Shown piece after piece: positions 8,344-16,357 of a stretch of 64,000 bases of DNA. This DNA comes from an uncultured Gemmatimonadota bacterium (GTDB lineage: Bacteria; Gemmatimonadota; Gemmatimonadetes; Gemmatimonadales; Gemmatimonadaceae). Positions within the stretch are counted from its first letter, which is position 1; each line of letters starts with the position of its first letter. The notes under the pieces were generated by a model. It had not been told where the DNA came from and did not search any database. It saw nothing but the letters and a program-made list of their open reading frames with translations. Position numbers and translations under genes: made by a program. The stretch is from NCBI GenBank assembly GCA_903910555.1, contig CAIVZZ010000001.1:186001-250000 (forward strand), read 5' to 3'.

Positions 8344-9219
8344 CTACGGCGCTTTCCGGCCGCCGGTCCAAAATGCGATGAGGCCGCACGAAGCGTCGAC
8401 CGTCGGCAGTGACGGCGGAATCGACGCGCCGCGCGGATACACCTCGACCGCGGCGACTTCAGTGGGGTTCAGCAGCGCATCGAGCAGCACATACTGATCG
8501 TCGTTCGGCTGCGATACGCTCGGATTTCGGGAACGGCGCGCCCCCGCGCCCGGTGTGGCACTCGTGGCCACGCCGCCCGACGAACCTGATGGGCTCCCGA
8601 TGTTGCACCCGCCGACGGGGCAGACGCGATGTCCATCGACGAGCACAGTCATCTGACACGTGCCCTCGGAATTCATCGCGATGATCTTGCCGCTGGTCGT
8701 ATGGCGAAGCGAGATGCCGTTGAGCCCTTGAAGCAGCGCCGTCGCCATGTTCACCGACCGTTTGTCGACCTCTTCAGGCGTCATGTAGATGCCGCTGCCG
8801 ATTCCGCGCTGGCGCGCAAGCATGCGCTCATAGAAACCGCGAAGAAACGCAGGCACTCCGCCTGAGCTGTCCGTGATCGTCACGGTAAACATCCGCCGTG
8901 CGATACGGCGCAGCGGCACACGCCCAACGGTCACGGTATCACCGAACGCCAGGTCGCCGTACAACGGCTCGTATCCGAGACGGCGCACGTCCACGGTCAG
9001 AGTGCCGCGTGCCGAGGCGCCGAGATCGACTTCGCCTTTTTCGTTGGTGATCCGCGGCCGCTCACCGGCGAGCGTCACATTCGCATAAGCGACCGGCTGG
9101 CCGTCGTCACTGGTAACGCGAATCGTTCGCTGTTGCGCGAACAACGCGGACCGCGGCACCACGAGTCCTGCGACCAGCAGGACGACACAGCTTACGACAT
9201 TACGGTGGCATCGCGGCAT
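8344..9219 (-). CDS. secreted protein with carboxypeptidase-regulatory-like and TonB-plug-like domains
   Basis: A 291-residue exported protein: signal peptide (1-29, ending FAQQ), then a CarbopepD-regulatory-like beta sandwich (TSDDGQPVAYANVTLAGE to LGYEPLYG), then a region that resembles the plug of TonB-dependent receptors (ATALLQGLNGISL, VLVDGHRV, EVAAVEVYPRG) but without any following barrel. Short orphan proteins with this layout are common next to receptors in Gemmatimonadota-like genomes; the molecular role is not known. Four cysteines (around CQMTVLVDGHRVCPVGGC and DASCG) may form disulfides. It is convergent with the CstB-like gene. Confidence 0.7.
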   Translation of the reverse strand: MPRCHRNVVSCVVLLVAGLVVPRSALFAQQRTIRVTSDDGQPVAYANVTLAGERPRITNEKGEVDLGASARGTLTVDVRRLGYEPLYGDLAFGDTVTVGRVPLRRIARRMFTVTITDSSGGVPAFLRGFYERMLARQRGIGSGIYMTPEEVDKRSVNMATALLQGLNGISLRHTTSGKIIAMNSEGTCQMTVLVDGHRVCPVGGCNIGSPSGSSGGVATSATPGAGARRSRNPSVSQPNDDQYVLLDALLNPTEVAAVEVYPRGASIPPSLPTVDASCGLIAFWTGGRKAP

Positions 9220-9300
9220 CGCTCAGTCTCCTTGCAGGCCAGCACTCCCGTAATGTTACTTCCGTAGCGTTCGGTTTTGTCACTGCGAGGGAGTGTTTCC

Positions 9301-10536
9301 ATGGCGAATGGAACGGCTGGCGGCGAATCGGCGGCAATTTTCGACACGGCATCGCTCAAGGTCTTGGTCATCGATGATCAAAGCCACGTGCGGAACTGGG
9401 TTCGCACCGTGCTGAAGAGTGCCGGCGTCCTCAACGTGACCGAAGCGTCAAACGGCGGTGAGGGGCTCGCCGCCGTAACACAGCCCGGCGCCTGGTTCGA
9501 CCTCATCTTGTGCGACCTCCGCATGCCGGAGCGCGACGGCATCGAGACCATACGCGCGTTCGCTGCGCTCGGCCTCGAGTCGGCGATTGCCATCATGAGC
9601 GTCGAGGAAGAGCGCGTGGTCGAGACGGCCGGGATGCTCGCAGAGGCGCAGGGGCTCCGTCTGCTCGGTACGGTGCCGAAGCCGCTCACGCCCGAGAAGT
9701 TCGAGCGGCTGCTGAAGCTGATGCGCGAAGCCGCGCCGCAGCATCAGGAGGACACGAAGATGGCGCCGGAGGGCGACCTCACGAATGCATTCATCCGTCA
9801 GGAACTTCAGCTCGTGTATCAGCCGAAGATCTGGATGCGGACGGGAAAATTCGCCGGGGTTGAGTCGCTCGTGCGCTGGAAGCACCCGGCGCTGGGACTT
9901 TTCCATCCCAACTCGTTCGTTCCGTTGATGGAAGGATCGGATGAACTCAGCGCATCGCTCACCGACTTCTCGCTGCGCGAGTCGATCGCCTGCGTTGGAC
10001 GGTGGCGTGAGGCGGGACGCGACCTGCGCGTCGCGATCAATCTTTCAGCGCGCGCATTCGACCGGCTCGATCTTCCCGAGCGTGTGAATGCGATGTGTCT
10101 CGAGCATAGGGTCGAACCGGAGTGCATCACGCTCGAACTCACAGAGACATACGTGGCGCGCGACGCGGTGCGGCTGATCGACGTCGCCACTCGTCTTCGC
10201 CTGAAAGGATTCACGCTGTCGATCGACGACTTTGGTACGGGCCAGTCGGGACTTTCGAAGCTGCAGAAACTTCCGTTCAACGAACTGAAGATTGATCGCC
10301 AGTTCGTGAACGGGTGCTCGCAGTCGACGTCGCAGCGCTCAGTGGTCGAGGCGAGCCTCGCGCTCGCGCGCAGCCTGAAAATGGTGTCGGTCGCCGAGGG
10401 CGTGCAGAACCGTACCGACTGGGATCTGCTCAATGAGCTCGGCTGCGACGTGATGCAGGGGTATTTCATCGCGCGCCCGATGAGCGAGGAAGGACTCGAG
10501 GCGTGGGCGATGCAGTGGACGATGCGTGACAAGTGA
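9301..10536 (+). CDS. response regulator with REC and EAL (c-di-GMP phosphodiesterase) domains
   Basis: Residues ~18-140 are a receiver domain with the phospho-acceptor Asp near residue 72 (LILCDLRMPERDG), paired acidic residues in VLVIDDQ and a lysine in PKPLTP. Residues ~160-405 are an EAL domain. The signature reads ESL rather than EAL (GVESLVRWKHP), but the metal and catalytic residues can be traced: NLSA, ELTET, DDFGTG, LKIDR, AEGVQ and QGYFIARP. It is therefore probably an active phosphodiesterase lowering c-di-GMP under control of phosphorylation. The ATG at 9301 follows GCGAGGGAG; a further upstream start is possible but adds non-homologous residues. No cognate kinase is adjacent. An HD-GYP regulator, another c-di-GMP-degrading type, is encoded 14 kb downstream. 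Confidence 0.9.
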   Translation: MANGTAGGESAAIFDTASLKVLVIDDQSHVRNWVRTVLKSAGVLNVTEASNGGEGLAAVTQPGAWFDLILCDLRMPERDGIETIRAFAALGLESAIAIMSVEEERVVETAGMLAEAQGLRLLGTVPKPLTPEKFERLLKLMREAAPQHQEDTKMAPEGDLTNAFIRQELQLVYQPKIWMRTGKFAGVESLVRWKHPALGLFHPNSFVPLMEGSDELSASLTDFSLRESIACVGRWREAGRDLRVAINLSARAFDRLDLPERVNAMCLEHRVEPECITLELTETYVARDAVRLIDVATRLRLKGFTLSIDDFGTGQSGLSKLQKLPFNELKIDRQFVNGCSQSTSQRSVVEASLALARSLKMVSVAEGVQNRTDWDLLNELGCDVMQGYFIARPMSEEGLEAWAMQWTMRDK

Positions 10537-10575
10537 GGGGTGAGGGGGAAGGACACTAGGCGTCGATTTAAAAGA

Positions 10576-10611
10576 AGAAGGCCGGAAACTCTCGCGAGTT
10601 TCCGGCCTTCT
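10576..10611 (-). terminator. rho-independent-type terminator between the EAL gene and tRNA-Cys
   Basis: A perfect 16-bp inverted repeat (AGAAGGCCGGAAACTC / GAGTTTCCGGCCTTCT, arms 10576-10591 and 10596-10611) with a TCGC loop. On the minus strand it is followed by TCTTTTAAA, suiting termination of the tRNA transcript; on the plus strand it can also stop readthrough from the EAL gene. Confidence 0.8.
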
Positions 10612-10714
10612 GTCCTTCCGTCGTCCCGGTGCGCCCGGACGCGTCTCCAAGTCGACGACAATACTGTACCACCATTTGCCATCATCGTGCAACACTTTTT
10701 TTCTTTTTCTCAAG

Positions 10715-10786
10715 AGGCGCCGGTCGGAATCGAACCGACGAATGGGAGATTTGCAGTCTCCTGCCTTACCACTTGGCGACGGCGCC
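10715..10786 (-). tRNA. tRNA-Cys (anticodon GCA)
   Basis: Read on the minus strand, a complete 72-nt cloverleaf folds: acceptor GGCGCCG paired with CGGCGCC, 3-bp D stem GCC/GGC, anticodon stem GGAGA/TCTCC around loop CTGCAAA (anticodon GCA), 5-nt variable loop, and T stem GTCGG/CCGAC with loop TTCGATT. The discriminator base is U, as expected for tRNA-Cys. The 3' CCA is not encoded. It is bounded downstream by the hairpin at 10576-10611. Confidence 0.97.
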
Positions 10787-10837
10787 GTGCGTTGCGCTGC
10801 GTTGCGCACGGAGGAAACTAGTGTATTCTCCGCGCGT

Positions 10838-12238
10838 ATGTCTACTCTCAACCGCTGGATCGCCGTCGTTGCATCCGCACTCGTCGTGCTCTGGTTTCCC
10901 GCGCCGTCGGGAATCTCGGTTGAGTCGTGGCGACTGCTCGCGATATTCACCGCGACGATCGTCGGCTCGATTCTGCGCCCCGTGCCGGCCGGCGGTGTTG
11001 TCTTCCTCGGCGTTTCGACGATCGCGCTCACCGGTGCGCTGCCGACCGCGAAGGCGCTCAGCGGATATTCCGACCCGATCGTGTGGCTCGTGCTCTGCGC
11101 ATTTTTTCTTTCGCGCGGAGTGCTCAAGACAGGTCTCGGACGGCGCATCGCGTTCTTGTTCATCCGCGCACTGGGGCGCAGTTCGCTCGGACTCGCGTAC
11201 GCGCTGATATCGACCGATACGCTCCTCGCGGCGTTTCTCCCGTCGAACAGCGCGCGGGCGGGCGGAGTGGTGTTCCCGGTCGCTCGCAGTCTCGCTGAAG
11301 CGTACGACTCGCAGCCCGGGCCGACCGCGCGCCGCCTCGGCGCGTACCTGCTGTTCACGATTTATCAGTGTGACGTCGTCGCGTGCGCGACGTTCCTCAC
11401 CGGTCAGGCGTCGAACGTGCTCATCGCAAAATTTGCGAAAGACACGTCGGCCATCGATCTCACCTATTCGAAGTGGCTGATTGGCGCGTCGGTGCCCGCA
11501 CTGATTTCGCTCGCGCTGATTCCCTGGATGCTGTTCAAGATTTATCCGCCCGATATCAAACACACGCCGGACGCGTCGCGCCTCGCAGACGAAGAGCTCG
11601 CCCGCATCGGACCGATGCGCCGCGAAGAGCGGATCATGCTCGGCGTGTTCGCTCTCGTCGCGGGACTGTGGATGACCACGGCGTGGCACCACATCAACTA
11701 CGCAGTGGTGGCACTGCTCGGCATCAGCGTGCTGTTCTTGAGCGGCGTGCTGTCGTGGGACGAGATCATCGGTGAGAAACCAGCGTGGGACGTCTTCATA
11801 TGGTACGGCGGCCTGCTCGGCATGGCGGAAGCGCTGAGCCAGAGCGGCGTGACGTCGAAGTTCGCGCAGGGTTCGGCGGCGATGACCGGCGGTTGGTCGT
11901 GGGGCGTCGCGCTCGCCGTACTTTTGTTGATTTATTTCTACGCGCACTATGGGTTCGCGAGCATCACGGCGCACGCGACGGCCATGTTCACACCGTTCCT
12001 GCTTGTCGTGGTGGCGGCCGGCGCACCGCCGCTGATGGCCGTGCTCTTCCTCGCGTATTTTTCGAACCTCAGCGCGTCGCTGACCACGTACGGCACGACA
12101 ACCGCGCCGATTTATTTCGGCGCCAACTATATCACCCAGCGTGATTGGTGGCGGCTCGGTCTTTTGACATCGTTCGCGACCATCGCGATTTGGACAGTAA
12201 CCGGTTTGGGATGGTGGAAACTCCTGGGGTGGTGGTAG
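10838..12238 (+). CDS. DASS (SLC13/CitT)-family anion:sodium symporter
   Basis: A 466-residue polytopic protein of the divalent anion:Na+ symporter family (SLC13/CitT/ArsB superfamily). Features seen: paired re-entrant motifs around LPSNSARAGGVVFPVA and NLSASLTTYGTTTAPI (the SNT-like sodium/carboxylate sites), WLVLCAFFLSRG, and about eleven hydrophobic segments. The start is the ATG at 10838, 53 bases beyond the divergent tRNA gene, preceded by GGAGG at 10809-10813. The substrate could be succinate, citrate, tartrate or sulfate. It faces the tRNA-Cys gene divergently. Confidence 0.9.
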   Translation: MSTLNRWIAVVASALVVLWFPAPSGISVESWRLLAIFTATIVGSILRPVPAGGVVFLGVSTIALTGALPTAKALSGYSDPIVWLVLCAFFLSRGVLKTGLGRRIAFLFIRALGRSSLGLAYALISTDTLLAAFLPSNSARAGGVVFPVARSLAEAYDSQPGPTARRLGAYLLFTIYQCDVVACATFLTGQASNVLIAKFAKDTSAIDLTYSKWLIGASVPALISLALIPWMLFKIYPPDIKHTPDASRLADEELARIGPMRREERIMLGVFALVAGLWMTTAWHHINYAVVALLGISVLFLSGVLSWDEIIGEKPAWDVFIWYGGLLGMAEALSQSGVTSKFAQGSAAMTGGWSWGVALAVLLLIYFYAHYGFASITAHATAMFTPFLLVVVAAGAPPLMAVLFLAYFSNLSASLTTYGTTTAPIYFGANYITQRDWWRLGLLTSFATIAIWTVTGLGWWKLLGWW

Positions 12239-12297
12239 GGTAAAACAGCTTTGAACCGCCTTTGAACGCGGAAGTCGTCTCATGCGTCTTATACGAC

Positions 12298-15200
12298 ATG
12301 AAACGACTACTACTTGCCGTCGCCCTTTTCGTAGCGGCGCTCGGCGTGCCGGCCCTGGCCCGCGCTCAGGTTGGATCCACCACAGACATCCTCACCGGTA
12401 AGGTCGTCGGACCGAACGGCGAGCCCATCGCGGGCGCGCGGATCGAGGTGCTGTCACTCGAAACGCAGGTCGCCCGCTTCCGCACGACCAACGAAAAGGG
12501 TCAGTGGACGCTGCTCTATCCCGATGGCGGCGGCAATTATCGCGTAACTGCGAAAGCCATCGGTATGGCGCCAACCGTATTGACGGTGAACCGTCAGGCG
12601 GACGAAGATCGCCTCGAAGTTCCGCTGATGACGATGTCGCCCACGTCGCAGCGACTCGGCCAGATCGTCGTGCGCGCACCACCGAATCCGAACGGCAACG
12701 ATCGTGCGACGGCGGGCAGCACCGAGAAAGTGCTCACCGGTGAACAGCTGTATCGTCTCCCGGTCGACGCGTCAGATCCGGCACTTGTTGCATCGCTCGC
12801 GCCGGGCGTCATCCTGCTCGGCGGATCGGATTCGACGGCAAACTCGTTTGTTATTGCGGGTCAGCGCGCTGACCAGAACCAGATCACGATGGACGGCCTG
12901 TCGTTTTCCTCCGGCAGCGTCCCGTCGGAAGCCGTTCGCAACACGCGCGTGATCACCAATACATATGACGTTGCCCGTGGACAGTTCACCGGCGGTCAGG
13001 TCGCGAGCACCACGCGCAGCGGCACGAACGTCATTCAGGGTTCGGTCGGCTACGTGATGAACCAGCCCGACTTCGAGTTCCCCGACACGTCGTCACAGGC
13101 GACCGCGCGATATACGCAGAACCAGCTCAGCTTTGGGATCGGCGGACCGTTCGTGCAGGACCAATCGTTCTGGTTCATGTCGGCACAGGGCAGCGAGCAG
13201 ACGCGCGACATCGAGACGCTGCTCACCGCAAATAATCTGTTGCTCGAGCGCTCGAACGCGGCTCCGGACTCGGTCACGCACTTTCTGAGCTCGCTGTCGC
13301 GCTACGGAATTCCGGTGTCATCGCTCGTTGTGCCGTCCGATGCGCTGACCGACCGGTCGAGCGCACTCACTCGCATGGACTTCGCGCTCGGTGATCGTCA
13401 CACCCTTACGGTGCGCGGTGACTGGAACTGGCAGACCGCCGACGCGGCGCGCTTCAGCACGCTTTCGGTTCCGCTGCACGGTGGCGCCACCAAATCGCTC
13501 GGCGGCGGCCTCATGACCTCGCTGAGCTCGCAGTTCGACAACGGAATTATCAATGAAGCGCGCCTGTACGCCAACGATTCGAAGAATGACGCTACTCCTT
13601 ACCTGATCATGCCACAGGGTTCGGTACGCGTCACGTCGGCGCTGCCGGATAGCCTCACCGGCATCAGCAACTTCGTGTTCGGCGGCAACGCCGGAATGCC
13701 GACGACCACGGAGACGAAGCAGATCGAACTTACGGACGAAGCCAGCTTGTTCAAGGCGGGAAGCGCGCACCGCTTCAAAGTCGGTTTCTTCGGCAACATC
13801 ACGACCTTCGACAACAACAACACGACGAATCAGCTCGGCTCGTGGAGCTACAACTCGCTCGCGGATTTCGACAACAACAATCCGAGCCAGTTCACGCGCA
13901 CGCTGACGCCGACGATCCATATCGGCGACACAGAGAACGGCGCCGTGTACATCGGCGACGCATGGCGCATCTCGCGCGCCTTCCAGATGGTGTACGGCGT
14001 GCGCGCGGAAGGCACCCGCTTCGACGGCCGTCCGGCGTACAACCCGGACATCTACACGCTGTTCGGCCGCCGCACGGATAATTTCCCGTCAGAGACGCAC
14101 ATCAGTCCGCGCGTCGGATTCACCTGGACGTCGGGGCTGCCGCCCGCGCCTGTGCGTGACACGTCGGCTGCGGGCATTGCCGCCGCCGCCGCTGCTGCTG
14201 CCGCTGGCAATGGTGGTGGTGGTGGTGGATTTGGTGGACGCGGTGGCGGTGGTGGCGGGCGCGGGGGCGGCGGTGGTGGCGGCGGTGGACCCAACCTGTT
14301 CCAGGGGCTGTCGACAACGGTCGTTCGCGGCGGTTTCGGCGAGTTCCGCGGCAAAGCACCAACAGGTCTGTTTACAAACGCTCTCGACGCAACCGGTTTG
14401 GCCGGTGGCGAGTCGCAGCTCGTTTGCATCGGCAGGGCCACGCCGATTCCCGATTGGTCGGCAATGATCAACAATCCGGGCGCAATCCCGAACCAGTGCT
14501 TGGGCGGGACCGGCGGAAACTCGGCGTTGTCGTCTTCGGTTCCGAACGTCACGACGTTCGCACCGGACTTCGAAGCGCCGCGCGCGTGGCGCGGTACGCT
14601 CGGCGTGCAGCGCCGCATCCTGCAGCGCTACACGGTGAATGTCGACGCGACCTACGCACGCGGCACGAACTATTACGGCGTTACCGATCTCAATCTGAAC
14701 ACGTCGGCTCCGCAGTTCACGCTATCCAACGAAGGCAACCGCCCGGTCTACGTGTCGCAAGCCGCGATCGTGCCGACGACGGGCGTGCTGAACTCGCTGA
14801 ACTCAAGGGTGCAGAGCGCATACGGCGACGTGTACAGCGTGAACTCGAACCTCGGCTCAGAGGCAAAGCAGGTCACCGCGTCGATCAATGGATTTACGCC
14901 GCAGGGCATCAACATGTCGCTGTCGTATACGTACCAGCGATCTCGCGACCAGAGCACGGCAACAGGCAGTTCGGCCGGACAGCTATTCCGCTCGCCAACG
15001 ACAGCCGGCAATCCAAACATCACACCGTGGGCCACTTCTGATAACGAACGTCGCCACAACATTCAGGCGACGGCCACGTGGCCCGTCCACCCGTCCGTCG
15101 AACTAACCGGGGTGTTCAGCTACACGTCTGGAACGCCGTACACGCCACTCGTCGGTGGCGATATCAACGGCGACGGTTCATCCAACGATCGCGCGTACAT

Positions 15201-16134
15201 TTACAATCCCGCTGCTACCGCCGATACCGGGCTCGCGAACGGAATGAACCGGCTCCTCGCGACGGCACCGGCGCGCATCCGTAGCTGCCTCGAGTCGCAG
15301 CTCGGAACGATCGCGGGACGTAATAGCTGCACCTCTGCGTGGTTTCCGAACGTCAGCTTGCAGATCAACTATCGTCCGGACCGGTTCGGGCTCAATCGCA
15401 ACCTCATGATCTCGTTCGCGCTGAACAACCCAATCGCCGGCGCGGATCTGCTCCTCCACGGGCAGAACAACCTCGCAGGCTGGGGACAGCCGGCGCGCCC
15501 CAATCAGCAGTTGCTGTACGTGACGGGCTTCAACCAGCAGACGAACAACTTCACCTACTCCGTCAACGAGAAGTTCGGCGACCAGCATTCTAACCAGCTG
15601 ATCATAACCAACCCGTTCCGTGTGCAGCTCACGGCACGTTATACGATCGGGCCGGATTACGCGCGTCAGGCGCAACTTGCAGCGCAGACGGCAGCCCGCG
15701 CCCGCAACGGCGGCAACGGTGCGCCGGCCGACACGATGGCGCAGTACACGGGCATGGTCCGCCGTTATGTGCCGAACATCTTCCGCACGGTTCTGCAGCG
15801 CGCGGACACACTCAAGCTCGACCTCACGGCGTCGCAGATCACGCTGCTGACCGTGCTGGGCGACTCGCTCGTGCACCAGATCGATACGCTCGCGATCAAG
15901 GTCGCCGCGAAGATGGCCAGCATGGGCCACAACGCAGATCCCGCAGCCGTTCAGGTGCAGATGCGCGGTATCTTCGGCGACGCGCAGGAACTCGGCGCCC
16001 GCTCGATCGCACAGGCACAGATCATCCTCACCAAGGAACAGTGGGCAAAGCTTCCGGAGCAGGTGAAACACCCGCAGTCGGTGTTCGGCCCGGTGCAGGG
16101 CGGCGGCGGCCGCGGCGGGCGACCACCACAATAG
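12298..16134 (+). CDS. large TonB-dependent receptor with CarbopepD domain, poly-Gly tract and helical C-terminal extension
   Basis: 1278 residues. A signal peptide (MKRLLLAVALFVAALG...ARAQ) is followed by a carboxypeptidase-regulatory-like sandwich (GKVVGPNGEPIAGARIEV), a plug (VLTGEQLYRLPVDASDPALVA, FVIAGQRADQNQITMDG) and a long beta barrel related to the OmpA-like/TonB-dependent receptors of Acidobacteria and Gemmatimonadota. Residues ~623-665 form an Ala-then-Gly tract encoded by GGT/GGC repeats. From ~1147 to the end the barrel gives way to a predicted helical domain with LDLTASQITLL and ILTKEQWAKLPEQV, resembling LTxxQ (Spy/CpxP) helices, then a Gly-rich tail. It is a single-gene unit, ended by a strong hairpin. 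Ligand unknown. Confidence 0.85.
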   Translation: MKRLLLAVALFVAALGVPALARAQVGSTTDILTGKVVGPNGEPIAGARIEVLSLETQVARFRTTNEKGQWTLLYPDGGGNYRVTAKAIGMAPTVLTVNRQADEDRLEVPLMTMSPTSQRLGQIVVRAPPNPNGNDRATAGSTEKVLTGEQLYRLPVDASDPALVASLAPGVILLGGSDSTANSFVIAGQRADQNQITMDGLSFSSGSVPSEAVRNTRVITNTYDVARGQFTGGQVASTTRSGTNVIQGSVGYVMNQPDFEFPDTSSQATARYTQNQLSFGIGGPFVQDQSFWFMSAQGSEQTRDIETLLTANNLLLERSNAAPDSVTHFLSSLSRYGIPVSSLVVPSDALTDRSSALTRMDFALGDRHTLTVRGDWNWQTADAARFSTLSVPLHGGATKSLGGGLMTSLSSQFDNGIINEARLYANDSKNDATPYLIMPQGSVRVTSALPDSLTGISNFVFGGNAGMPTTTETKQIELTDEASLFKAGSAHRFKVGFFGNITTFDNNNTTNQLGSWSYNSLADFDNNNPSQFTRTLTPTIHIGDTENGAVYIGDAWRISRAFQMVYGVRAEGTRFDGRPAYNPDIYTLFGRRTDNFPSETHISPRVGFTWTSGLPPAPVRDTSAAGIAAAAAAAAAGNGGGGGGFGGRGGGGGGRGGGGGGGGGPNLFQGLSTTVVRGGFGEFRGKAPTGLFTNALDATGLAGGESQLVCIGRATPIPDWSAMINNPGAIPNQCLGGTGGNSALSSSVPNVTTFAPDFEAPRAWRGTLGVQRRILQRYTVNVDATYARGTNYYGVTDLNLNTSAPQFTLSNEGNRPVYVSQAAIVPTTGVLNSLNSRVQSAYGDVYSVNSNLGSEAKQVTASINGFTPQGINMSLSYTYQRSRDQSTATGSSAGQLFRSPTTAGNPNITPWATSDNERRHNIQATATWPVHPSVELTGVFSYTSGTPYTPLVGGDINGDGSSNDRAYIYNPAATADTGLANGMNRLLATAPARIRSCLESQLGTIAGRNSCTSAWFPNVSLQINYRPDRFGLNRNLMISFALNNPIAGADLLLHGQNNLAGWGQPARPNQQLLYVTGFNQQTNNFTYSVNEKFGDQHSNQLIITNPFRVQLTARYTIGPDYARQAQLAAQTAARARNGGNGAPADTMAQYTGMVRRYVPNIFRTVLQRADTLKLDLTASQITLLTVLGDSLVHQIDTLAIKVAAKMASMGHNADPAAVQVQMRGIFGDAQELGARSIAQAQIILTKEQWAKLPEQVKHPQSVFGPVQGGGGRGGRPPQ

Positions 16135-16160
16135 CAGCGTCCTGAAAGCCGAAATGGTCT

Positions 16161-16201
16161 AAAGCAAAGGGGCAGCGCGAAATGCGCTGCCCCTTTGCTT
16201 T
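16161..16201 (+). terminator. strong rho-independent terminator after the TonB-dependent receptor
   Basis: A perfect 18-bp stem (AAAGCAAAGGGGCAGCGC / GCGCTGCCCCTTTGCTTT, arms 16161-16178 and 16184-16201), a 5-nt loop and a short T run. It lies 26 bases after the receptor stop codon. Confidence 0.9.
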
Positions 16202-16254
16202 TTGGCTGGCATACCTGGTGATATAGCCTGTGCACAGTTTTTGCAATCATGGCA

Positions 16255-16283
16255 TTGAATTCAGCAAATTATTTGACTAGATT
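16255..16283 (+). promoter_or_regulatory. candidate sigma-70-type promoter of the GSIII gene
   Basis: TTGAAT (16255-16260) and TAGATT (16278-16283) are separated by exactly 17 bases in an AT-rich pocket of otherwise GC-rich DNA, ~75 bases before the GSIII start. Each box matches its consensus at 4 of 6 positions. Confidence 0.4.
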
Positions 16284-16318
16284 TGCAGAATCTGCACGAA
16301 ACGCGCGACATCGTGCAG
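16284..16318 (+). promoter_or_regulatory. overlapping inverted repeats in the GSIII leader
   Basis: Two perfect inverted repeats share the bases CTGCA: TGCAGA-A-TCTGCA (16284-16296) and CTGCACGA-11 nt-TCGTGCAG (16292-16299 with 16311-16318). Because they overlap they cannot form together. They sit just downstream of the candidate promoter, so they could be a dimeric repressor site or alternative RNA hairpins. No match to a known riboswitch was recognised. Confidence 0.45.
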
Positions 16319-16357
16319 CGGCCGCCAGCCCACGACCACCCGCCCTCGACCAAACAA

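Noticed and set aside
10766-12283. A 505-codon open frame on the minus strand
   Set aside because: It lies opposite the well-supported DASS transporter and overlaps the tRNA-Cys gene; the product is highly charged with no domain.
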